From positions 1 to 43,977 of IMG/VR virus record IMGVR_UViG_3300046454_000739: a DNA stretch of 43,977 nucleotides; one strand, written 5' to 3'. Position 1 is the stretch's first letter, and each line of letters opens with the position of its first letter. Under the pieces are notes generated by a model that saw nothing but the letters and a program-made list of their open reading frames with translations, searched no databases and had not been told where the DNA came from. Both the position numbers and the translations under genes were made by a program. Below are positions 1 through 5,678 of this stretch, in pieces. The DNA comes from a virus.

Positions 1-553
1 CCAGGTCGGCCTCGAATTGCTTCCAACCTTCGATCAACTGCGCGGCGCGGCCGGCGACAGGCCGGTATTCCATGTGCACGAAGTTTTCGGCGGTGCCGTC
101 GGAGCAAACGAAAATCACGCGCTCGGCGCCGCTCACCAGCAGTTGCTGCTCAAGCTGCCAGTAGTAGTGCGGATCCAGTTCGCCGGCTTTCACCTGGGAG
201 ACCAACGATTCGTTCCAAAGCTTGTGCTCGAAAAGCGTCTCGCCCAACATCGTCGCGCCGTCCATGGAGGCGAGCAGATTGCCGTCGGTGCCCACGACTG
301 GATACAGCTCCTCGCCGATCATCGCTTCCACCAGAGGGCGGGCCATAGCTTCGGTGGCGTGACCTTTGTCGAAGATGTATTGCTGCGCGGGAGTGACGTC
401 GGCACTAATGCCGGTCTTCTTCTGCGTCAGCAAGTCGGTGCGGGTCTGGTACTTCGAAGCGCCCTTCATGGCAGGTGCTTCGGACGCGGTGAAGTGCTTG
501 GCGCGCAGTGCGTGCCACTCGGCGGAGCCTTGAGCTACGTTGTGAATTTTCAT
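1..553 (-). CDS. YqaJ-family viral recombinase/exonuclease, 3' end cut by window
   Basis: The visible 184 residues look like a lambda-exonuclease-type YqaJ nuclease, which resects double-stranded DNA ends 5' to 3' to give 3' tails for annealing. Seen: an N-terminal GSAEWHALRAKHFTASE block (residues 9-25), GHATEAMARPLVE (64-76), an Asp at 98 followed by EHK at 109-111 as a D...ExK metal site, and YYWQLEQQLL (130-139) as the final helix. The ATG at 553 overlaps the TGA of the upstream recT-like gene by four bases, so the two are translationally coupled, as expected for an exonuclease-annealase pair. The C-terminus lies beyond base 1. Function is inferred from motifs; the pairing with RecT makes it quite secure. 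Confidence 0.88.
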   Translation of the reverse strand, partial: MKIHNVAQGSAEWHALRAKHFTASEAPAMKGASKYQTRTDLLTQKKTGISADVTPAQQYIFDKGHATEAMARPLVEAMIGEELYPVVGTDGNLLASMDGATMLGETLFEHKLWNESLVSQVKAGELDPHYYWQLEQQLLVSGAERVIFVCSDGTAENFVHMEYRPVAGRAAQLIEGWKQFEADL

Positions 554-1368
554 GCTGCGTCTCCGTCGATTGGTTCCATTCGTTTGATGCGATCGATCTG
601 CGATTCGCTCAGCGTGTAGCGAGACTGAAGAAACGCGATGAGTGTTTCGGGATTGGTCTTCCCTTGATCGATGCCGCCTTGCCATGTGGGGAGCATTGAC
701 TCGAACTTTTCGTCCGGGTAATCAGGGTTTAGCGCAGATTCTTTGGCTGCCGACGGCTGCGGAGTTACATCGCGAGGAGCTTCGTCGAATGTCTTGCCTT
801 CCATCTCGTCCGCCGTCGGCGCCGATCCGACCTCGGGGAAGGCCTTGCGCAGCGCCTGGGCCTCGGCGCACTTGGCGAGCTGTGCGAAGGCGCGACGCTT
901 CCACATCGAGTTCGGGGCGACGGTGTCCTTGCTGGCCGTGGCGTAGTTCTCCAGCCAGCGTTCGTTAGCGGTGAACTCGGCGACAAGGCCGTTCGACATC
1001 TGCCGTTTGACGGTCACCCGGCACCACTCGGGATAGGTGACCTCTACGCCGCCCAGCTTGGCTGTAATCGGCGGCCCATATTCGGGGTCGCTTATTCCTG
1101 CGTACTGCCCCGTGCGCGCAGCCTGGATGCGGTAAAGGCCGATGCCCGGCATCACTGTGTCCTGCATCTTTCTCGCTTTGGTGTTCCAGATCGGCACGAT
1201 GTGCACAGGCTTCAGCATTGGGTCCAAATGCGCGGCCCGGCAGTACGCCAATACCATCACCACCGAATTCTTTTCTGCGCCTGGGTAGAGGCTGCTGCTC
1301 AGCACTTCAACAAGTGCCTCTTCCGACATCGCAGGCAACTGATCTTCCTGCTTCATTACTGCGCTCAC
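550..1368 (-). CDS. RecT/Bet-family single-strand annealing protein
   Basis: 272 residues, normal length for the phage Bet/RecT annealase family. It binds the single strand left by the exonuclease and anneals it to a homologous strand. Typical family blocks are seen: YCRAAHLDPMLKPVHIVP near residues 43-60, DTVMPGIGLYRIQAARTG near 70-87, GGVEVTYPEW, and PNSMWKRRAFAQLAKCAEAQ near 150-170. The start is a GTG at 1368 because AAGGA lies six bases upstream; the ATG four codons later has no such site. The C-terminal third is polar and variable, as usual. It sits immediately upstream of the YqaJ nuclease in the leftward early operon. Confidence 0.9.
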   Translation of the reverse strand: MSAVMKQEDQLPAMSEEALVEVLSSSLYPGAEKNSVVMVLAYCRAAHLDPMLKPVHIVPIWNTKARKMQDTVMPGIGLYRIQAARTGQYAGISDPEYGPPITAKLGGVEVTYPEWCRVTVKRQMSNGLVAEFTANERWLENYATASKDTVAPNSMWKRRAFAQLAKCAEAQALRKAFPEVGSAPTADEMEGKTFDEAPRDVTPQPSAAKESALNPDYPDEKFESMLPTWQGGIDQGKTNPETLIAFLQSRYTLSESQIDRIKRMEPIDGDAA

Positions 1369-1411
1369 GGGAAATCCTTGCCGCGCCCAGCGCAGCGATT
1401 GAATGCTTGTT

Positions 1412-1528
1412 TTATTGAGTGATGCGATCGGCGAGGGCGCTGAGCAGCATCAGAAAGGTGAAAATGCCGAGGGAAAAGAACGCGCCGCGCCAGATAATCA
1501 GGCGGCGCGCCCATTGGCGACCGGTCAC
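1412..1528 (-). CDS. 38-aa single-span membrane protein, unknown
   Basis: A short frame with a GTG start at 1528 that shares GTGA with the stop of the gene before it, and a GGTGAGAG ribosome site a few bases upstream. The product begins with basic residues (TGRQWARR) and then has one hydrophobic span (IIWRGAFFSLGIFTFLMLLS), ending ITQ. Tight overlap with the neighbouring small genes supports real translation. I do not recognise a family; a small inner-membrane protein of the early operon is all that can be said. It is too short for most automatic callers. Confidence 0.5.
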   Translation of the reverse strand: MTGRQWARRLIIWRGAFFSLGIFTFLMLLSALADRITQ

Positions 1529-1719
1529 GGCCGAACTCTCACCGCAATTCGCTTGCCCTTCATGGAAGGCGCCAGGCGCTGCGGGAGATTGGCGACCAGA
1601 TCCTCGCGCTTGCGGCCGATCACCTCGTTAAAGGGAAGGCCGAAACCGAGCAGGGCGATCTTGTGCTCGATGTCCTCGAGCTGCTCGTCGATCAGCGATT
1701 TAACCGGTGCCGTACTCAT
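1525..1719 (-). CDS. Small early phage protein, unknown (64 aa)
   Basis: 64 residues starting at an ATG preceded by a perfect AAGGAGG four bases away. The start overlaps the previous stop (ATGA) and the end overlaps the next GTG, so it belongs to a run of coupled leftward early genes. The protein is soluble and mixed helical with an amphipathic first half (LIDEQLEDIEHKIALLGFG) and a basic tail ending MKGKRIAVRVRP. No domain is recognised. Its position between recombination genes suggests an accessory early function, but that is inference only. Confidence 0.65.
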   Translation of the reverse strand: MSTAPVKSLIDEQLEDIEHKIALLGFGLPFNEVIGRKREDLVANLPQRLAPSMKGKRIAVRVRP

Positions 1720-1907
1720 GCGTCCTCCTTGCGCCGCTGACAGGTGTCACGCAGGCGTTTGCAGTAGTGGTTGAACTCGTCGATGGTGATTGCGCCGTCG
1801 GTGAAGAGGCGGGTGATCAGCGCCTGCACCAGCAGGCTGACGTCTTCTTCGCCGGCGGGCGCCGACACACCATCAAGGGCTTGATCGATCAGGATGTGAG
1901 GGCTCAC
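1716..1907 (-). CDS. Small acidic helical early protein, unknown (63 aa)
   Basis: Begins at a GTG that overlaps the stop of the upstream gene (GTGA), with a weak GGATGG upstream, and ends overlapping the next ATG. The product is acidic and helical (EEDVSLLVQALITRLFTDG, then a basic tail with CKRLRDTCQRRKEDA). No known domain is recognised. The overlaps on both sides and the codon use match the neighbouring operon genes, so it is likely real. Function unknown. Confidence 0.6.
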   Translation of the reverse strand: MSPHILIDQALDGVSAPAGEEDVSLLVQALITRLFTDGAITIDEFNHYCKRLRDTCQRRKEDA

Positions 1908-2341
1908 AAGTCGCCATCCACGTCGTCTTCTGCCGCTTCGTGTTCGGCAGCCACCGCGTTGGCAGCGTGCGGACGGAGGAAGTCGGCGGCGATCGCCTCA
2001 AGCTGTGTGACCGGACTGTTGCTGCCCAGCAGGTGCTTGGCGTGGGTAAGCGCCTCGGCCTGGCTGCCTACGACCACCGCCAACACCAGGTTGGCGAACG
2101 AGTCGCGATCATCAAGTCCGTCGATCTGTCGCTGGGTCAGATGCTGCTGAAGATGTTCGGCGTACTGCGCCGAGGTCACCTTCTGCACCAGGCCAAACCG
2201 GCGCTTCCATTCCACGTCCGAGCCGCACACCAGCTGTTCAGCGGCGCTTTCCAGCCATTCCAGCTGTTCTTCCGACTCGCTCACCGCCGGAGGCAACTGC
2301 GCGTCGTACATGGCCTGACAGAGTTTCATTGCTGCGTTCAT
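1904..2341 (-). CDS. Early operon protein of unknown function (145 aa)
   Basis: The ATG at 2341 is chosen over an in-frame ATG further upstream because CTGGAGG lies six bases before it. The protein is soluble, acidic and mostly helical, with one Cys-containing LVCGSDVEWKRRFG segment, an SAQYAEHLQQHLTQRQIDGL helix and a strongly acidic C-terminus (AAEHEAAEDDVDGDL). It is the first gene of the four-gene coupled run leading to recT, and its stop overlaps the next GTG. I do not recognise a family. A role with the recombination proteins is possible from position only. Confidence 0.65.
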   Translation of the reverse strand: MNAAMKLCQAMYDAQLPPAVSESEEQLEWLESAAEQLVCGSDVEWKRRFGLVQKVTSAQYAEHLQQHLTQRQIDGLDDRDSFANLVLAVVVGSQAEALTHAKHLLGSNSPVTQLEAIAADFLRPHAANAVAAEHEAAEDDVDGDL

Positions 2342-2509
2342 GGTCGCCTCCAGAGTGACGGGTGTTGATCCAACAAAACTCGGATGCACTCATCCGCTCC
2401 GCTGGTTGCCGTTGGGCGCGGAGGGGAGTGCATTCGTACTTGTGTTGTGAGAGCAAAACGGGAAAGGCCTGCTAAATTTCAGAAGGCTCTACAAGAAAAG
2501 GAGGTCAAC

Positions 2510-2737
2510 ATGAGTTGGTCAGATAGCAGTCGTAAAGCGACATGCAGGGATTGTGGTCACGAAGGTGTGCAAGTCAGCAGCTCGGATGACTTTGGCAGAA
2601 CAGAAGAGCACTGGCAGGGCTTCGATACAGTTCCAGCAAGCGATTATGAGTATTATCGAGGGCGATCCGAGGCTCGAGTTCCCGTGTGCAAATGCGGAAG
2701 CAAGAACATCATTATCGGTAGCCCTGCTCAGGCTTAG
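2510..2737 (+). CDS. Small zinc-ribbon-like protein (75 aa)
   Basis: The ATG at 2510 has an excellent AAAAGGAGGT site six bases upstream, which decides the start over an upstream in-frame ATG. The protein holds a CRDCGHEG pair near residues 13-20 and CKCGSKN near 62-68, an arrangement of CxxC...CxCG type typical of a two-knuckle zinc ribbon. The middle is acidic and aromatic (HWQGFDTVPASDYEYYRG). The gene runs rightward inside a region where early transcription from PL should run leftward, so it must have its own promoter or be expressed in the lysogen. Specific function unknown. Confidence 0.7.
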   Translation: MSWSDSSRKATCRDCGHEGVQVSSSDDFGRTEEHWQGFDTVPASDYEYYRGRSEARVPVCKCGSKNIIIGSPAQA

Positions 2738-2749
2738 ATAAATGGTGCC

Positions 2750-2866
2750 GCATCGGGGTGTGATCTGTCCGGGGCTCAACCGGAATTGAGCGGATGGGGC
2801 AGCCCTGAAGACTACCTGTTGGCACTTCCGCCGCCCGAGTCTTAGCCTCAGATCACACCCCGATGC
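2750..2866. ncRNA. Structured RNA element, C4-antisense-RNA-like
   Basis: Two perfect 17-base arms (2750-2766, GCATCGGGGTGTGATCT, and 2850-2866) would close a stem over an 83-base interior. The interior itself holds two perfect shorter stems, GCTCAA/TTGAGC around CCGGA and AAGACT/AGTCTT around a 24-base loop, so the whole folds as a three-way junction. Known: the phage C4 antisense RNA family (P1/P7) has a closing helix with internal hairpins and represses a phage gene. The match here is by shape and by the GGTGTGATC-type closing stem as I remember it; the strand is not settled, since the minus strand would lie in the PL transcript and the plus strand would precede the gene at 3011. Confidence 0.5.
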
Positions 2867-3010
2867 GCTCTCATAGAGAGGATCGGGCAGTTAACGACAG
2901 GGTGTGCTGACACCTGTTTTTACAGGGGCAGGCTCCCTGTTTCCTCGCTTTCCACAGTCGAGTGAAACCCATATGCTTCAACTTCCACAGTCGAAACAAG
3001 GGATGTTGTT

Positions 3011-3295
3011 ATGGCGGAATACATGGTTAGGGTTGAGCTCTTCAGAGCAGAAGGCGACGAATACAAAGAACTTCATGAGAGGATGGAGCTACTCGGATTG
3101 AAACGGACGGTTGTCTACGAGGACGGAAGCGTAAGAAAACTTCCTATTGGCACCTATTTCGGATCAAGTAGCTTCGGTATAAGCGACATTCGAGATAGGG
3201 TCAGAGCAATCGCAACGCCGCTTTCTCCTCCAGCCGGTCCATCTATCTTCGTGTCAGAATCTCAGACGTGGATGGCTTTTCTACCCTTGGCGTGA
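3011..3295 (+). CDS. GhoS/DUF2622-like small protein, possible orphan antitoxin
   Basis: 94 residues. The pattern of strand (YMVRVELF), helix (DEYKELHERMELLGL), strand with conserved Gly and LP (VVYEDGSVRKLPIGTYFG) and second helix (ISDIRDRVRAIATPL) resembles the ferredoxin-like, Cas2-type fold of the GhoS family, the antitoxin endoribonuclease of type V systems that cuts ghoT mRNA. No GhoT-like membrane peptide gene is evident beside it. The ATG at 3011 is preceded by two copies of TTCCACAGTCGA (about 2950 and 2981) and only a weak ribosome site. It runs against the PL direction. Family assignment is a by-eye guess. Confidence 0.5.
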   Translation: MAEYMVRVELFRAEGDEYKELHERMELLGLKRTVVYEDGSVRKLPIGTYFGSSSFGISDIRDRVRAIATPLSPPAGPSIFVSESQTWMAFLPLA

Positions 3296-3457
3296 GGCTT
3301 GCCCTCCAGCTGCGAACTCTCCTTTCGGCACGCTTTCAATGGCATGCAGCCTGAGCACTCCGACCGCGATTTTGAAGGCAGCATCGAAGCTGATGCTGTC
3401 GTCTGCTGCAATCTCCTGGACGATATCGTTAATCTGTTTTGCCTGGGCTTCGTTCAT
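3281..3457 (-). CDS. First leftward gene behind PL, unknown (58 aa)
   Basis: The ATG at 3457 is preferred over an upstream start because GGGAGCGAG lies just before it. The product is a short helical acidic protein (EAQAKQINDIVQEIAADDSI, then FDAAFKIAVGVLRLHAIES) with a Gly/Ala-rich tail. It is the first gene after PL and the boxA site, the position of lambda N, but it has no arginine-rich RNA-binding segment, so it is not an N-type antiterminator. Its 3' end overlaps the convergent gene at 3011-3295 by about 15 bases. Function unknown. Confidence 0.6.
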   Translation of the reverse strand: MNEAQAKQINDIVQEIAADDSISFDAAFKIAVGVLRLHAIESVPKGEFAAGGQASRQG

Positions 3458-3682
3458 TGTCTCGCTCCCGTTGATTTCCCGTCTGGCCCTGTCGCCAAGA
3501 CCAGCCAGTGAAATCTGTTTTCCATCACACGCGCAGCGCCGCGGTTTCCCCACCTGGCCGGCGTCACACATTTCGTGTTCGGTGTTCTTCGCCGGCTGGC
3601 TTGCATGGTTTGGCGTCCTCCCATATGGGGAGTCCGGCAGGTTCCAGAGCCTGCATGGGGATCGAAGTTTGTGTTTCGCGCT
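3458..3682. other. PL leader region without a gene
   Basis: No convincing coding frame on either strand. Together with 3683-3784 it would be the untranslated leader of the PL transcript (about 320 bases to the first start at 3457). It contains several short dyads such as GCAGG...CCTGC near 3637-3654. A long structured leader would fit an RNA-based control element, but I see no recognisable family here beyond the boxA described separately. Confidence 0.4.
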
Positions 3683-3733
3683 ATGCCCGTTTCCGGGGAT
3701 CGATCCGCGAAGATTCCTGACTTTTAAAGAGCG
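3683..3733 (-). promoter_or_regulatory. nutL-like antitermination site (boxA plus hairpin)
   Basis: Reading leftward, CGCTCTTTA at 3733-3725 is an exact boxA, the NusB/S10 binding element of lambda nut and rRNA leaders. About 27 bases further on, CCCG-GAAA-CGGG (3697-3686) forms a short hairpin with a GNRA loop, as a boxB would. The boxA begins roughly 45 bases downstream of the inferred PL start, similar to nutL in lambda. The hairpin stem is only four pairs, so the boxB part is tentative. No N-like gene is seen. Confidence 0.5.
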
Positions 3734-3784
3734 GCGGGTCTCTTGAGGCCCTTCGCAGTGGCTGCGTGTCGCTGCGATGGGTGT

Positions 3785-3813
3785 AAATTAACCGCCGGTT
3801 TCTTTGCGGTCAA
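3785..3813 (-). promoter_or_regulatory. PL, leftward early promoter
   Basis: On the minus strand, TTGACC (3813-3808) as -35 and TAATTT (3790-3785) as -10 are separated by exactly 17 bases. The two OL operators overlap the spacer and flank the -35, as expected of a repressor-controlled early promoter. It would drive 3457-3281 and, if transcription passes the region of opposite-strand genes, the recombination operon. Confidence 0.7.
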
Positions 3814-3826
3814 TACCGGCGGTTAA
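3788..3826. promoter_or_regulatory. OL operators (two repressor/Cro sites)
   Basis: Two copies of the dyad AACCGSCGGTT, centred at 3795 (AACCGCCGGTT, perfect) and 3819 (TACCGGCGGTT), 24 bases apart. The same core recurs three times between the repressor and cro genes at 6555-6618 with 24-25 base spacing, so these are very likely the OL sites of the immunity system. They overlap PL. Confidence 0.8.
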
Positions 3827-3863
3827 TTTAATTTCCGAAAGATTTGGTTATTCTTTGGCTTTA

Positions 3864-3879
3864 CTGTATGGATGTACAG
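3864..3879 (+). promoter_or_regulatory. LexA (SOS) box
   Basis: CTGTATGGATGTACAG is a perfect CTGT-N8-ACAG LexA site, 18 bases before the start of the DUF1654 gene. It indicates that the gene at 3898 is repressed by host LexA and induced by DNA damage. Confidence 0.85.
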
Positions 3880-3897
3880 CTATCAGGAGCGAAGTAG

Positions 3898-4218
3898 ATG
3901 GCGATGGCGAAAAAACAAAATCAACCTGAGAGAGTTGCTATGTCAGGCCTGGAGCGGCTATCGCTCAGGGTGTCGTCGATGATCAATCACCCGGTCGCGC
4001 AGATTCAGCGATGGGTGACGATCCATCGCTTGGACACGGATGGCGGCAGGGAGTGGGAGGAGGTGATGGGACTGCTTTCGGAGACGGAATGCATAGACAT
4101 GACATTCAATGACGACGAGTCGGTAACGCTCAGGTGGGATCCTCAAGGCGAGGAAGAGCGAGTAGGTGAGGTGGAAGATCTGTTTGAAGTGGCGATGGAG
4201 CAGGCAGCTCCTTTTTGA
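3898..4218 (+). CDS. DUF1654 protein, SOS-controlled
   Basis: 106 residues with the DUF1654 pattern common in Pseudomonas: a helical LSLRVSSMINHPVAQIQRWV segment (about 22-41), HRLDTDGGREWEEVMGLL, then the signature MTFNDDESVTLRWD (about 70-83) and an acidic tail. Genes of this family in Pseudomonas are often LexA-regulated; here a perfect LexA box lies just upstream and AGGAG precedes the ATG by eight bases. It runs rightward from the OL region, opposite to PL, and ends at a strong terminator, making a single-gene unit. Biochemical role unknown; expression on DNA damage, around prophage induction, is the inference. Confidence 0.8.
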   Translation: MAMAKKQNQPERVAMSGLERLSLRVSSMINHPVAQIQRWVTIHRLDTDGGREWEEVMGLLSETECIDMTFNDDESVTLRWDPQGEEERVGEVEDLFEVAMEQAAPF

Positions 4219-4227
4219 CAGGTGCAA

Positions 4228-4257
4228 AAAAGCCCGCTTGTGGGCGGGCTTCTTCTT
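4228..4257 (+). terminator. Intrinsic terminator after the DUF1654 gene
   Basis: AAGCCCGC / GGGCGGGCTT hairpin with a TTGT-type loop followed by TCTTCTTT; A-run on the left side makes it possibly bidirectional, serving the convergent repressor-toxin operon as well. Confidence 0.75.
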
Positions 4258-4276
4258 TAGCGTGCCTACTAGCAAA

Positions 4277-4714
4277 TTAAATAATTTGCATGCCCTCTGG
4301 AGCTGGCGATATCTGCATTCCATTGCACTCCAGATCTACCCCGTCAGCGATCACGGAAATTTTGATTTTGCCTGGCTCTTGGATATGCAACGGCGAAAGC
4401 ACGAACATAGCTTGCGCGGAAAGCCCTTTGGCATCATCGATTTGATTCGCAGCCTGCTCGTGCATTTGCTCCAACTGTTCCTTCTCTAAGGAAACGTCAA
4501 ATAGGACGGTTTCACCGATGGTGCCTTTGAACTGGAGAGACTCGAACGGATGGTCGTGCGTTGTATTTGCAGTTACCGAGACACACAGTTTGGACAGTAC
4601 AGCGGGGAAAGTTGGAATGTACATGAGGTTGCCCATGATCCCAATGTACGAGCTTTTGTTATTAACCTCATACCGAATGTCATCGCAGAAAATAGAGTAG
4701 GCAAACCGGTTCAT
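4277..4714 (-). CDS. DUF6941-type protein, third gene of the toxin operon
   Basis: 145 residues. The N-terminus FAYSIFCDDIRYEV...YIGIMGN...PTFPAVLSKLCVSVTA resembles the DUF6941 family (FCDDIR...G...IGVY...P.FPA...LC). The middle is a helical segment (SLEKEQLEQMHEQAANQIDDA, 21 residues split by no Pro) and the C-terminal half is beta-rich, ending in PLHIQEPGKIKISVIADG. No signal peptide or membrane span. Its ATG overlaps the antitoxin stop as ATGA, so it is translationally coupled to the toxin-antitoxin pair and is the last gene before the convergent terminator. Family function is not known to me; the coupling suggests a part in the same system. Confidence 0.65.
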   Translation of the reverse strand: MNRFAYSIFCDDIRYEVNNKSSYIGIMGNLMYIPTFPAVLSKLCVSVTANTTHDHPFESLQFKGTIGETVLFDVSLEKEQLEQMHEQAANQIDDAKGLSAQAMFVLSPLHIQEPGKIKISVIADGVDLECNGMQISPAPEGMQII

Positions 4715-5118
4715 TTTTTAGCCTTCGCTTGGTAAATTTTTTCTTGCCGATCAAGCATCTCGTCAAGCTCATCCGCTGAGACGCCGAGAACCTCACGAAG
4801 CCTCTTGCACGTCGATCGCTGTAGATCAACATTTCCTTTTTCTATTCGAGCAACCTGAGCCTGAGTTGTACCCAGTAGTTCGGCGAGCTGCGTCTGATTC
4901 AAGCCTTTTTTCAAGCGCAGTGTTCTGACCGTTTTGCCTTCGTCAACCAGAAAATCGTCAGCCAGCCACGTGCGAGCATCAACGATGCCCTCTTTGTGTT
5001 CCGCGCTTTCTTCAAGGCGTGCCATGAGACGCGAAAATGCAGTGTTTTTTTGGGCTAGTGGCGCTGGAAGCACGGATGCTTCGAATTTCAGCACAACACC
5101 AACACTGGCCGTACCCAA
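4711..5118 (-). CDS. Xre-family antitoxin (HigA-like)
   Basis: Contains a clear Cro/CI-type helix-turn-helix at residues 65-120 (RTLRLKKGLNQTQLAELLG, then TTQAQVARIEKG, then RLREVLGV) followed by a basic tail. The toxin gene ends seven bases upstream, the order (toxin first) typical of higBA. The start is uncertain: I chose the TTG at 5118 because it lies just after the toxin stop; an in-frame ATG at 5160 inside the toxin gene has no visible ribosome site. The protein would neutralise the toxin and probably autoregulate, although here transcription may come mainly from the repressor promoter. Confidence 0.75.
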   Translation of the reverse strand: MGTASVGVVLKFEASVLPAPLAQKNTAFSRLMARLEESAEHKEGIVDARTWLADDFLVDEGKTVRTLRLKKGLNQTQLAELLGTTQAQVARIEKGNVDLQRSTCKRLREVLGVSADELDEMLDRQEKIYQAKAKK

Positions 5119-5125
5119 TGTTTCT

Positions 5126-5659
5126 TCACCAGCCCTCTGCCTCAAGCTGCTTATAGGCATCAAGGACGCGCTGTGTGACAGGGTGGTTCGGATCATAGTT
5201 AAATGCTCTCTCAACGACAGCTAATACGAAATAAAGGTCCTTTGAAGGGATGTAGGCGTAGATAATTCGATACTCAAACCCCTCCTTGGACAGTTCGAAA
5301 TCCCTCAGCCTCCAAATATTCTTTCCCGTTCTGTAAAGGGAATAGACCTTTGAAACGCTGAATGTTGCTCCCTGCTCAGGCAGGTGCGGCTTTCCGCCGT
5401 ACTTGTCCCAAGAAAGCTTCTCCAGCAAGTCCTGATCGCACTCCAGCTCTTGCAGAAATACGCTCAAGCGATAGGCCGCCGGCGGATCTATTTCGAGGAT
5501 CCTTTCGAGATCATCGGTGGCGTCATCGCCGACTATTAGCTCGTACAATATATCTTCTCGGGTATATTCCCGCAAGGCGAGATGACGTTGATCTCTACAA
5601 ATCGGTTTGTGCCGATTGCCATTAAAAAGCCATATTTTGCACAGCGTTGCGGAGCTCAT
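5126..5659 (-). CDS. RelE/HigB-like toxin with N-terminal extension
   Basis: 177 residues from the ATG at 5659, 20 bases after the repressor stop. The C-terminal part has the RelE/ParE-fold look: IWRLRDFELSKEGFEYRIIY (115-134), AYIPSKDLYFVLAVVERAF (135-153), then a helix NHPVTQRVLDAYKQL (158-172). RelE-type toxins usually cut mRNA on ribosomes; HigB toxins are about 90-110 residues, so roughly 80 extra N-terminal residues, including an acidic helical stretch (DATDDLERILEIDPPAAYRL), are unusual. It is followed by an Xre antitoxin. The start is not certain, as the frame stays open further upstream into the repressor gene. Confidence 0.7.
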   Translation of the reverse strand: MSSATLCKIWLFNGNRHKPICRDQRHLALREYTREDILYELIVGDDATDDLERILEIDPPAAYRLSVFLQELECDQDLLEKLSWDKYGGKPHLPEQGATFSVSKVYSLYRTGKNIWRLRDFELSKEGFEYRIIYAYIPSKDLYFVLAVVERAFNYDPNHPVTQRVLDAYKQLEAEGW

Positions 5660-5678
5660 GACTGAGTTCCAATCCTCG

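Noticed and set aside
3281-3457. N-type antiterminator in the first PL gene
   Set aside because: The product is acidic and lacks an arginine-rich N-terminus.
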